Positions 27,822-35,123 of a stretch of 64,000 nucleotides of DNA are shown piece by piece. Position 1 is the stretch's first letter. Each line of letters begins with the position of its first letter. The stretch comes from Streptomyces sp. 840.1 (GTDB lineage: Bacteria > Actinomycetota > Actinomycetes > Streptomycetales > Streptomycetaceae). Under the pieces are notes generated by a model. That model was given only the letters and a program-made list of their open reading frames with translations. It ran no database searches and was not told where the DNA came from. The DNA is taken from NCBI RefSeq assembly GCF_003751445.1, contig NZ_RJUU01000001.1:5012001-5076000 (forward strand), given 5' to 3'. Made by a program: the position numbers and the translations under genes.

Positions 27822-28742
27822 TCAGCAGCGGAGGCCGGGTGTCCAGCGGGTGGTCTTCTGTGCGGCGGCGAGCGCGGCATCGGTGTCCGCGGTGGCCGGC
27901 AGGGCGTTGTTGTGGGAGCCGGCCGCGCCGACCTGAGCGGTGAGGTCGGCGGCGTTGACTGCCACCCACACGCCGGGGATCTCGGTGGTGCCTGCCATGG
28001 CGGGGGTGAAGTGGCAGCCGATGTTGTCGGGCAGGTCCTCCAGCGGCAGCTTCAGACCCTCCAAGCCCTCGGTACGGGCTTCCAGTCGTGCGGCCGCAGC
28101 CAGAACCCGCCGCGCCACGAACGTGCCGCCGGACAGGCGGACGCCTGCGGGACAGCCCTTAGGTGCCGCGCGTGAAGTAGATGAGGTCATCCGTCAACTG
28201 GCGCAACAGCCAGGTGTGATGGACGGAGGCGGGGCCGGTGGTGAGGATGCCGATCGGCTCGTCGCCGACCTCCCAGCCGTGGCAGTACGGGCAGCGCACC
28301 ACGCTGTGACCCCAGTGCTCGGCGAAGGCCGGTATCTCGGGCAGCACGTCGCGCAGGACCGTGGCTACCCGCTCGCGGCGAGCCGCCGGCGTACGGCCGT
28401 CGGCCAGGGTGAGGGCGAACCGCAGATCACCGTCCGCTGCGAGGGCGCCGGCTCGGGCCGTGGCCACGTCCCGAGGACGACTCGGCCGCCGTGCTCGCGA
28501 ACCTGTCGGCGTCCGCACTCAAGGATGTCGGAGGGCACGGTGCCTTCCAGGACGATGTAGCCGTGCATGGCGGCGACGGGGGCGTTGCGCGGGGTGCCGC
28601 TGTCGATCACGACGACGGAGCGGCGCGAGCGGGCCGGCATCAGTGCGCCGTTCAACCCTGCGGCGCCGCCGCCGATCACCACCGCATCCACGGTCTCGGT
28701 GGGCAGTGCGTCGCTCTCGTAGTGGGAAGTCCGCGCAGACAT
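27822..28742 (-). pseudogene. decayed NAD(P)/FAD-dependent oxidoreductase (thioredoxin reductase-like)
   Basis: Three consecutive minus-strand frames together make one flavoprotein. The first (from ATG 28742, with AAAGGGCG upstream) carries the FAD-binding VDAVVIGGGAAGLNGAL and VVVIDSGTPRNAP. Near 28470-28480 the family sequence moves to another frame: LADGRTPAARRERVAT, DVLPEIPAFAEHWG and the CPYCHGWEV redox-like motif. That frame stops at 28159 after LIYFTRG. A third frame resumes with AGVRLSGGTFVARR and ends IPGVWVAVNAADLTAQVGAA. Around 40-50 residues normally found between the second and third parts are missing. So there is at least one frameshift and one deletion with frame change. It is divergent from an XRE-cupin regulator, its usual partner. 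Confidence 0.85.
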
Positions 28743-28834
28743 GTCGCGCCCTTTCGTCGTACGTGGTCCCCCGTGCCAGACCATCTGAGTTCGACGTTAG
28801 GACCGCTTTGCATCAAGGGCATATCATTTTGCCT

Positions 28835-29449
28835 ATGACGCAAGACGATGGACAGCTGGACAGCCTCGTACGCAAAAGGATCCGCGCGCTGCGCATCGCG
28901 CATGGCTGGTCACTGGAGGAGCTGGCCACCCGCGCCAACCTCAGCCAGTCCTCACTGAGCCGTATCGAGAACGGTCCCCGCCGCCTCGCGCTCGATCAGC
29001 TGGTCACCCTCGCCCGCGCGCTGGACACCACCCTGGACCAGCTCGTGGAGAACGCCGCCGACGACGTCGTCGTCAGCCCGACGATCGATGGCGCGCACGG
29101 TCTGATGCGCTGGCCCGTAAAGGGCGACCCCGGTATGAGCGTGATGCGTCAGCGGATGACCGACCCGCCGCCCGACAACCCGGCCCGCATGCGCGCCCAC
29201 CCCGGCCGCGAATGGCTGGTGGTGCTGTCCGGTACCGCCATCCTCATGCTCGGCCACCGGCGCTTTCGCGTCGAGACCAACCAGGCCGCGGAGTTCCCCA
29301 CGATGATGCCGCACGCCATCGGCGCCGAAGGCGGACCGTGCGAGATCATGGGCATCTTCGACCGCGATGCCCGCCGCGGCCATCAGAAGGATGCCGGTGC
29401 CGACGGCTCGGAAGCCGATTGCGGCGGCGCCCGCGGTCCCCGCGAGTAG
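28835..29449 (+). CDS. XRE-family HTH regulator with C-terminal cupin domain
   Basis: This 204-residue regulator has an N-terminal HTH_3 domain (RIRALRIAHGWSLEELATRA, then LSQSSLSRIENGPRRLALDQ) and a cupin domain (residues 75-185) with HPGREWLVVLSGTAILMLG and AAEFPTMMPHAIGAEGGP. Such proteins usually sense a small ligand and control the divergent flavoprotein gene. Here that gene is broken. The last 25 residues after GIFDRD are Gly/Asp/Arg-rich and unlike the family end, suggesting the 3' end was replaced at a rearrangement junction. No ribosome site precedes ATG 28835. GGCATATCATTTTGCC just upstream is a possible operator. Confidence 0.82.
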   Translation: MTQDDGQLDSLVRKRIRALRIAHGWSLEELATRANLSQSSLSRIENGPRRLALDQLVTLARALDTTLDQLVENAADDVVVSPTIDGAHGLMRWPVKGDPGMSVMRQRMTDPPPDNPARMRAHPGREWLVVLSGTAILMLGHRRFRVETNQAAEFPTMMPHAIGAEGGPCEIMGIFDRDARRGHQKDAGADGSEADCGGARGPRE

Positions 29450-29562
29450 GGGGCCGCGGTCGGCGGCAAGCATCTGAGCGGTGACGGTCTCGGTGCAGGA
29501 CCGGCAGCCCGCTGACCACGGACGCGGGGCCGGAGGGAGTCCACGCCCAGGCAGTGCTGGGC

Positions 29563-29973
29563 CTACGGGTGCACCTGCTCCCAGCGAGCCGACTCGGCGC
29601 GAGCCACTTCGGCGTCGTAGTGACACGCGTCGAAATGGAACTCTGGTGGAGGGGAGTGGTCGCCGGTGTGGGCCGCCCTCGGAACCACCCAGTCCGACCA
29701 CGTCACGATCCCCCCGAATCGCTGCACGGCCATGGACAGGAAGCCGCAGCAACCGCCGGTGCACTCCGGTTCTCCCAGCTCCAAGCGGCGAGCCTCGTCG
29801 GCCGCCCGCAAAGGGCTGGGCCGCCCCGCAGGGAGCAGATCGGCGGCGTACGTTCCGCGGCCGCCCTCACCGATGGCCCCTTCGACGATGTCCTCGCTGT
29901 TGACCCGGAACCGCACCTGAGCGGCGAACCGGCTTCCCGGCGGCAACACCTTGATCTCCAGACGATCAAACAT
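29563..29973 (-). CDS. hypothetical protein, possibly C-terminally truncated
   Basis: This 136-residue protein has good codon use and a structured look. It begins MFDRLEIKVLPPGSRFAAQV and includes GEGGRGTYAADLLPAGRPSP, the cysteine-containing LGEPECTGGCCGFL, and VQRFGGIVTWSDW followed by EFHFDACHYDAEVARA. I do not know a named family. It ends abruptly at RWEQVHP, earlier than the domain seems to need, so the C-terminus may have been lost in the rearrangement next to the XRE gene. Its start lies 9 bases from a MITE-like element that may carry or disrupt its promoter. Confidence 0.6.
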   Translation of the reverse strand: MFDRLEIKVLPPGSRFAAQVRFRVNSEDIVEGAIGEGGRGTYAADLLPAGRPSPLRAADEARRLELGEPECTGGCCGFLSMAVQRFGGIVTWSDWVVPRAAHTGDHSPPPEFHFDACHYDAEVARAESARWEQVHP

Positions 29974-29982
29974 CAGGCCACC

Positions 29983-30066
29983 CTAGGGTCTTTCGTTTGG
30001 ATCAGGCCGGATCAGGGTGCGTGCCGGACACCGCGAGCCCGGCATGATCCAAACGAAAGACCCTAG
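29983..30066. mobile_element. MITE-like element, 76 bp, with perfect terminal inverted repeats and CTAG duplication
   Basis: The perfect 18-bp repeat GGTCTTTCGTTTGGATCA starts at 29987 and its exact inverse ends at 30062. CTAG flanks both ends (29983-29986 and 30063-30066), and the paired region extends to 24 bp if flanks are counted. The interior is 40 bases with no coding capacity. The layout (matched ends, short target duplication, no transposase) is that of a miniature inverted-repeat element, possibly derived from an IS5-like insertion sequence. A simple hairpin terminator is the alternative, but the length and flanking CTAG favour a mobile element. Confidence 0.65.
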
Positions 30067-30147
30067 GGGTGCGCTGATGTCTGCGTGCCGCCCAGTCGGC
30101 GTCCGATTCCACCCGTCGCACGCTGGGCCGACCTGCGGGCGTCCTTG

Positions 30148-30705
30148 TCAGTGAACCCGGTCGCTCCTCGGTGCGACGTCTTTGATCCTCATCGGAGTTC
30201 CGTCCGGGGCGAAGGGGTGCTGGAAGGCGAAGGCGCGCGGTGCGGAGCCGTGCTCGTCGAGGTGTTCCAGCCTGGAGACCCCGTCCTGCCAGGTGGGGAT
30301 CACGCCGTCGGAGACCCACCAGAACGCGTAAGGCGGGTGCCCGGTCCTTTCGAACCAGTCGTAACGCCTGTTCAGTGCCTCACGGTGCAGACCGGTGTAG
30401 ATGGCGTCGAAGGCGGGGCGCAGACCGGTCCAGAGGGAGAGGGTCGCGGCCAGGGCGGTGGTTTCCGCGGTACGGCCCTTGCCGTACCAGGTCGGTACGG
30501 CGAACTCTCCCCATGTACCCCAGTCCAAGTCGAAGTGCGAGCCCTGATCGCCTTCTGCCGCTTGCGCATGAGCAAGGTATCCGTGGTGCTGGCTGATCTT
30601 CTGGTAGATGGCATAGGCGCCGTCGTGGAACTCGCGTGTGAGGGGTGCGGGGTCGGCGAGAGGTGCCTTCAGGACGCCGAATGTGTACAGAACAAGATGG
30701 GGCAT
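30148..30705 (-). CDS. DUF3291 domain-containing protein
   Basis: This 185-residue soluble protein fits the DUF3291 family, a dimeric alpha/beta-barrel related to antibiotic-biosynthesis monooxygenases. Seen: HLVLYTFGVLKAPLADP, WGTWGEFAVPTWYGKGRT, LSLWTGLRPAFDAIYTGLH and PPYAFWWVSDGVIPTWQDG. The ATG at 30705 is preceded by GGGAGAG. It lies just beyond the MITE-like element, on the same strand as the truncated hypothetical. No catalytic residue is assigned for the family and the role is unknown. Confidence 0.8.
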   Translation of the reverse strand: MPHLVLYTFGVLKAPLADPAPLTREFHDGAYAIYQKISQHHGYLAHAQAAEGDQGSHFDLDWGTWGEFAVPTWYGKGRTAETTALAATLSLWTGLRPAFDAIYTGLHREALNRRYDWFERTGHPPYAFWWVSDGVIPTWQDGVSRLEHLDEHGSAPRAFAFQHPFAPDGTPMRIKDVAPRSDRVH

Positions 30706-31143
30706 GCGTCTCTCCCTGGTCGGGTGTGCCTGCTGTGGGCCCGGTTCGGTCGCCTATGCATGGGGCGAGGACGGGTGGGGCGTGAGCAACTCCTCCCGGG
30801 CCTACCTGAAGTAATCTCTCTGCGACCGTGTGTGACCGCCGAAGCCCAGGAGAAGGTAGCTGCCTGTGCGGGCGATGTCGAAGTTGTGTTTTTCCCGTCC
30901 AAGTGGCCTCTTGCGCAGGCCTCGCTGGGGCCGGGGCGGTTGCGCTGTCTGCCGTCGTCGAAGTCCGCATAGCCCGGCGACCGTGGAGGGGTGGCGTCGA
31001 AGGCCGGTGTGCCGTGGTGACGTCGGTGGCGTCGACCGGGGTGGATGAAGCGAGCTCGTCGACGCCAGGTCGCTGTCCACTGTTTGGATCGTCGTGCGGT
31101 GCGGACTGTTCGGAGGGAGACGGTGCTGGTCAGCCGCTTTTCA
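30706..31143. other. non-coding spacer upstream of the padR gene
   Basis: This 438-base divergent spacer separates the DUF3291 and padR genes. Open frames are present on both strands, but none has a ribosome site or convincing composition. No repeat or transposase remnant was recognised. Confidence 0.4.
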
Positions 31144-31174
31144 ATAGTCCGGTGAACGTACTATGGTCGCTCGC
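31144..31174 (+). promoter_or_regulatory. padR promoter overlapped by a palindromic operator
   Basis: ATAGT (31144-31148) and ACTAT (31160-31164) form an inverted repeat whose right arm is also the -10 hexamer TACTAT (31159-31164). The ATG at 31175 follows ten bases later without a ribosome site. A regulator bound here would block its own promoter. Confidence 0.6.
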
Positions 31175-31528
31175 ATGGTTGATCGCAGCACAACCGTGCG
31201 GGAACCGACCCTGCTCATACTCACCGCTCTGGCCGGCACGCCCCGACACGGCTACGCGCTGGCTCAGGAAGTGCTGACGATTTCTCAGGGCCGCGTGCGG
31301 CTGCGCACCGGGACGCTCTACGGGTCCCTCGAGCGCCTCCAGGGGGAAGGCGTGATTGAGGTCTTCTCGGAGGAGCGGATCGCGGGGAGGCTCCGGCGCA
31401 CGTACACGCTCACGCGCACCGGCCGAGACGCCCTCGCCGCGGAGGTTCGGCGTATCGATGCCACCGCCCGCGAAGCCCCCCGACGCTTCAAGCAAGCCAC
31501 CATCGAACCGACCGGAGCCCCCGCATGA
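31175..31528 (+). CDS. PadR family transcriptional regulator
   Basis: This is a short (117-residue) PadR-type winged-helix regulator. It has REPTLLILTALAGTPRHGYALAQE (HTH entry), GRVRLRTGTLYGSLERLQGEG (recognition helix with the family LYxxLxRLxxxG pattern) and RRTYTLTRTGRDAL (wing). I chose ATG 31175 rather than 31163 because the latter lies inside the -10 box TACTAT. The stop overlaps the ATG of the next gene (ATGA), so the membrane protein is translationally coupled. PadR repressors usually control the gene beside them. Confidence 0.85.
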   Translation: MVDRSTTVREPTLLILTALAGTPRHGYALAQEVLTISQGRVRLRTGTLYGSLERLQGEGVIEVFSEERIAGRLRRTYTLTRTGRDALAAEVRRIDATAREAPRRFKQATIEPTGAPA

Positions 31529-32346
31529 CCGACGCCCGGCACTCCTCCCGTGTCCTGTCGCTCTACCCTCGCCGATACCGGGCAAGGCATGGCCCCGAGA
31601 TCCTGCAGATGCACCGGGATGCCGTGGAGGGCGCCTCAGCGACTGCCGTACGTCTGGAGCAACTGGACATCGCGGCACATGCGTTGCGCGTGAGAACCCA
31701 TACCGGCTCCAGCCACCGGGCCGGCCGCTTCCTGGTGGTCACGGCCCCGTACGCCCTGGCGGCTGCCGGGTCGATCGCTGCCGCCGGGCTGACCACCGCC
31801 GTGGCGGACGCAATGCGTGGCGGGAGCCCGGCCGGTTTGGACGCCCTTGGCGCAGCGGTCTGCATGACCGTGCTGGCAGCCGGCGCGGTTGCCTGCCTGG
31901 GGCGTTGGACGATGTCCCGGGCACTGGCGGCGCTTTCCCTCACGGCGCTGATTGCAGGAGCCCAGGGATCCGCCTGGCTCATCCCGCTGTTGGCCCTCGT
32001 GGCGGTGATGCCTGCGGGGACCGTGCCAGGCAGAGATGACCGCCGTCCGGCTGTGGCCTACGCCGTCATTACCTGGTTGCCTTCCCTCTGTGCGGCGCTT
32101 TCGGACGACCGGCACTTCTTTCTCGGGGCGATCCAGCAACTCGGTCCCGTCATGCTGCTGATCGCCATCCGCACAGCGGCCCCGGACGCCCGCCCCCGAC
32201 ACATCCTCGCGATCCTGGTGGCCGGGGCCCCATGGGCCACGTCAGCTGCGGGCTCACCGATCGGTGGTGCCATCGTCATCACAGCCCTCACCATCGCCTG
32301 GGGAGCCGGCCGCCTGTCCCGAGGGCGGGTTCCTGTCGCTACCTAG
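31525..32346 (+). CDS. membrane protein coupled to PadR regulator
   Basis: This 273-residue protein starts with a cytoplasmic amphipathic part (SLYPRRYRARHGPEILQMH, seen in PadR-associated membrane proteins). Six to seven hydrophobic spans follow, for example APYALAAAGSIAAAGLTTAV, AAVCMTVLAAGAVACL and ILAILVAGAPWATSAAG. Its ATG overlaps the padR stop by four bases. No transporter signature is visible. By analogy with PadR-membrane-protein pairs it may act in a permease or signalling function, but this is inference. Confidence 0.75.
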   Translation: MTDARHSSRVLSLYPRRYRARHGPEILQMHRDAVEGASATAVRLEQLDIAAHALRVRTHTGSSHRAGRFLVVTAPYALAAAGSIAAAGLTTAVADAMRGGSPAGLDALGAAVCMTVLAAGAVACLGRWTMSRALAALSLTALIAGAQGSAWLIPLLALVAVMPAGTVPGRDDRRPAVAYAVITWLPSLCAALSDDRHFFLGAIQQLGPVMLLIAIRTAAPDARPRHILAILVAGAPWATSAAGSPIGGAIVITALTIAWGAGRLSRGRVPVAT

Positions 32347-32388
32347 AGCGGCCGTCTCGTTCGGTCACGGAGCCGACCACGGGGGAGA

Positions 32389-32442
32389 GGCCTGCGATAT
32401 GCACTCCGGCCGGGTGGCCTGCGATATGCACTCCGGCCGGGT
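32389..32442 (+). repeat. 27-bp perfect tandem direct repeat, two copies
   Basis: Copy 1 (32389-32415) and copy 2 (32416-32442) are identical and begin GGCCTGCGATATGCACTCCG. Each unit contains the palindrome CCGGCCGG. They lie in the 336-base spacer between the PadR-linked membrane gene and the DUF4192 gene. The rest of that spacer holds only the DnaA-type palindrome at 32621-32645. No gene is supported there. Confidence 0.85.
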
Positions 32443-32620
32443 TGATCGTGCGAAGCCGGCGCGGGCCCTGCACCAATCCGGCCCGCTCGGCTCGGGCCCG
32501 CCACCGGTCCTCAGGCCTCGCACACGGAGGCGGCCGAAGCCCCCGCACTCTGCACGGTCTGCGTTGGTCATGAACCCATGCAACCCGATGGGTACGACAA
32601 ACCGCGAACGGCCGTACGGC

Positions 32621-32645
32621 CCCTGTGGATAACTTATCCACAGGG
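32621..32645. promoter_or_regulatory. 25-bp perfect palindrome of two facing DnaA boxes
   Basis: CCCTGTGGATAA and TTATCCACAGGG flank a single C. Each arm contains TTATCCACA, the strict E. coli-type DnaA box (Streptomyces boxes are usually TTGTCCACA-like). It lies 38-62 bases upstream of the DUF4192 start. It could bind DnaA as a regulator or titration site. No cluster of further boxes marks an origin here. Confidence 0.65.
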
Positions 32646-32682
32646 GGTCGCGGATTCTTGCCCGGCACGAGACCGTCATCGC

Positions 32683-33993
32683 ATGAACAAGCACCACGAA
32701 TCCACCGGCCCGTCCGACGAGCAGCAGATCACCCTGCGAGGCCCGGCCGAGCTGGCCGACGCACTCCCGTATCTCATGGGATTCCATCCGAACGACAGCG
32801 TGGTCATGGTCGCTCTGCACGGCGGCCGGGGGCGCTTCGGCGGGCGGCTCAGGCTCGGCATTCCGCAGTCCGCGCAGGAGTGGCCATCGGTTGCCGAGCA
32901 ACTCGCGGAGTGTCTGATCAAGGGGAGCGAGCGGCGTGGCGACCGGCCCGACGCGATCGTCATCTTCCTCTGCCAGGATCCTGCCGGCGCAGAGACCGGC
33001 AACCAGATCATGGAGCGGCTGCGGCCCTTCGCCCAGCGACTGCGCACGGCCTGTGGCGCACTGGATGTGCCGGTGCTCGAGGCGCTCTGCATCTCCGGCG
33101 ACCGCTACTGGTCCTATTGCTGCCCCGACGCCCGGTGCTGTCCGGTCGACGGCACTCCGCTGGCCGTGCCAGGCACCTCGGTCATGGCGGCGGCAGCTGC
33201 GTACGCGGGCATTCAAGTGCGTGGTTCGCTGCGTGAGATGGAGGCGAGGCTGGCGCCCCTGGCGGCCGCGGCGGGCAGGGAACAGCAGCAGGCGCTCGAC
33301 CGGGTGGGGGCCGTGCTGCTGCCGAAGCTGCTCGACGAGGAAGGCCGCAAGGAGCTCGGCGGATCCACCTTGAAGCTCGCCCGGGAGCTCATGAAGCGCC
33401 TCGGGGCGACGCCTGCGGCGATGCCCTCGCTGTCCGACCTCAACGACGACCGGCTGATCAGCCATGAGGAGGCCGCCGCGGTGATTCTCGGCCTCCAGGA
33501 CCGGGAGGTCCGTGACAGGGCCGCGGAATGGATGGAAGGCCCCGAGGCGGAGTCGGCGCTGAGGCTGTGGCGAGCGCTGGCCCGCCGTTGTGTCGCGCCG
33601 TACGTGGAGCACGCGGCGGCTCCGCTGACCCTGGCGGGCTGGGTCGCGTGGTCCACCGGTGACGAGCCGGCCGCGCGGGTCGCGCTCGGCCTCGCTCTGC
33701 GGCTGGACCCCGGGTACACCTTCGCCCAGCTGCTGCACGAGGCCTGCAACCAGGGCCTCGACCCGGAGACGCTGCGGCGCTGCCTGCGCGGCGAACGCGC
33801 CACGCGGACGGTACGGCGGGGCCACCACCGCACGGGACGGGTCGCGGGGGCCCGTCCCGTACGCGCTCAGGCGGCCGGGCAGCGCGGGACGCGGCAGGGG
33901 CCCGCCCGGCCCGGAGCGACCGGCCGGCGCCGCGCCGGACAGGGCCGCCAGCCCCGGACGCTCGGCCGTCGGGGGGCCAGGACCCGCCGATGA
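32683..33993 (+). CDS. DUF4192 domain-containing protein
   Basis: This 436-residue actinobacterial protein matches the DUF4192 family: TLRGPAELADALPYLMGFHP and NDSVVMVALHG at the start, AIVIFLCQDPAG, ALCISGDRYWSYCCPDARCC followed by PVDGTPL, and LTLAGWVAWSTGDEPAARVAL near the end. The last 60 residues are Arg/Gly/Ala-rich and disordered. The ATG at 32683 is where the conserved part begins; its ribosome site is weak (GAGACCG). Function is unknown. The facing DnaA boxes just upstream suggest a link to replication or the cell cycle, as inference. Confidence 0.82.
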   Translation: MNKHHESTGPSDEQQITLRGPAELADALPYLMGFHPNDSVVMVALHGGRGRFGGRLRLGIPQSAQEWPSVAEQLAECLIKGSERRGDRPDAIVIFLCQDPAGAETGNQIMERLRPFAQRLRTACGALDVPVLEALCISGDRYWSYCCPDARCCPVDGTPLAVPGTSVMAAAAAYAGIQVRGSLREMEARLAPLAAAAGREQQQALDRVGAVLLPKLLDEEGRKELGGSTLKLARELMKRLGATPAAMPSLSDLNDDRLISHEEAAAVILGLQDREVRDRAAEWMEGPEAESALRLWRALARRCVAPYVEHAAAPLTLAGWVAWSTGDEPAARVALGLALRLDPGYTFAQLLHEACNQGLDPETLRRCLRGERATRTVRRGHHRTGRVAGARPVRAQAAGQRGTRQGPARPGATGRRRAGQGRQPRTLGRRGARTRR

Positions 33994-34112
33994 CGGCAGG
34001 CGCGGTAAGGGCCCCGGCCCCTGGGCCCCGAGGCGCGGGGGAGCGCGGGGCGGCGTGCGGCCGGGGCGCTGCGAGCCGGTGTCGGGACGGATGAAGAGCG
34101 CGACGAAGGGAG

Positions 34113-34140
34113 TGTTTATCGTCAGGCAGACGACTATGAT
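34113..34140 (+). promoter_or_regulatory. Nudix-regulator promoter with inner inverted repeat
   Basis: TGTTTA (34113-34118) and TATGAT (34135-34140) form a -35/-10 pair with a 16-base spacer. The ATG follows six bases after the -10, so the transcript is probably leaderless. TCGTC-N5-GACGA (34119-34133) fills the spacer and is a candidate autoregulatory operator. Confidence 0.6.
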
Positions 34141-34146
34141 CACGAC

Positions 34147-34911
34147 ATGCCGCCCTACGACCCGTCGACCTTCCCGCCCTTCGCCGTCACAGTCGACCTG
34201 GTCGTGCTCACAGTGCGCCGTCACGCGCTCTGCGCGCTGGTGGTGCGACGAGGTGAGTCGCCGTTCCAGGGCAGGTGGGCGCTGCCCGGCGGCTTCGTCA
34301 GAGCCGATGAGGACCTGGGCGCCGCCGCGGCGCGTGAGCTCGTCGAGGAGACCGGGCTCTGCGCACACGACGCTGCGGTTCCGGCCGTCGGGAACGGTGC
34401 CCATCTCGAACAGCTCGCCACCTACGGGGACCCCGGGCGCGACCCGCGGATGAGGGTCGTCAGCGTCGCCCATCTCGCGCTGGCACCTGACCTGCCGGCC
34501 CCCCGGGCGGGCGGGGACGCGAACAGTGCGCGCTGGGCACCCGTCGGGGACCTGCTCGGGCCCGAGGGCGGATTCGGCCGCGACGGCGAGCACCCGGCGC
34601 CGTTGGCCTTCGATCACGCGCGGATCCTGGCCGACGGGGTGGAGCGGGCCCGCTCCAAGATCGAGTACTCCTCGCTGGCCACTGCCTTCTGCCCGCCGGA
34701 GTTCACGGTCGGCGAGCTGCGCCGGGTGTACGAAGCGGTCTGGGGCGTCGTGCTCGACCCGAGGAACTTCCACCGCAAGGTGACGGGCACCCCCGGCTTC
34801 CTGGTGCCCTCCGGCGGCACGACCACCAGGCAGGGCGGACGTCCGGCGCAGCTCTTCCGGTCGGGCGCGGCCACCGTACTCAACCCGCCGATGCTCCGTC
34901 CCGAGGTCTGA
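34147..34911 (+). CDS. Nudix-domain transcriptional regulator (NrtR type)
   Basis: This 254-residue protein joins an N-terminal Nudix domain to a C-terminal winged helix, the NrtR architecture. The Nudix box is GGFVRADEDLGAAAARELVEETGL. Compared with the catalytic pattern GX5EX7REUXEEXGU it keeps REL and EE but has Asp where the first Glu (GX5E) is expected, so it may sense rather than hydrolyse nucleotides. The C-terminal FTVGELRRVYEAVWGVVLDPRNFHRKVTG block is the DNA-binding winged helix. NrtR proteins respond to ADP-ribose-type ligands; here the ligand and regulon are unknown. An ABC transporter gene follows after 212 bases. Confidence 0.85.
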   Translation: MPPYDPSTFPPFAVTVDLVVLTVRRHALCALVVRRGESPFQGRWALPGGFVRADEDLGAAAARELVEETGLCAHDAAVPAVGNGAHLEQLATYGDPGRDPRMRVVSVAHLALAPDLPAPRAGGDANSARWAPVGDLLGPEGGFGRDGEHPAPLAFDHARILADGVERARSKIEYSSLATAFCPPEFTVGELRRVYEAVWGVVLDPRNFHRKVTGTPGFLVPSGGTTTRQGGRPAQLFRSGAATVLNPPMLRPEV

Positions 34912-35123
34912 TCCCGCGGCGTCGGGCTCGTCCGCGCCGGTGCCGTACAAGCGTGCGTGCCTGAATCCGGGATCGGGACAGGGGTGCGGCAGCTGCCTCC
35001 GGACGCGCGCAGGCAGGGCCGGAACGCCGTGGATACCGCATTCCGCAAAAAGTCCTATATGTCGGGTTATCTTTCTGCGGTACCCACTGCCGTCGAGCGG
35101 TCTCACCTCGTGCGAGAGAAGCG

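Noticed and set aside
29370..29520. Separate membrane-protein gene on the minus strand at the XRE 3' end
   Set aside because: The hydrophobic stretch is short, lacks start and stop signals of its own, and overlaps the regulator. Kept only as a possible remnant in the findings.
29983..30066. Ordinary rho-independent terminator
   Set aside because: The loop of 40 bases and the flanking CTAG duplication do not fit a terminator as well as a MITE-like element; no T tract follows.
32621..32645. Chromosomal replication origin
   Set aside because: Only one pair of DnaA boxes is present, without the many boxes and dnaA/dnaN neighbours that mark Streptomyces oriC.
32365..35106. Long minus-strand open frame across the DUF4192 and Nudix genes
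   Set aside because: It crosses two well-supported plus-strand genes and their promoters and shows no motif.
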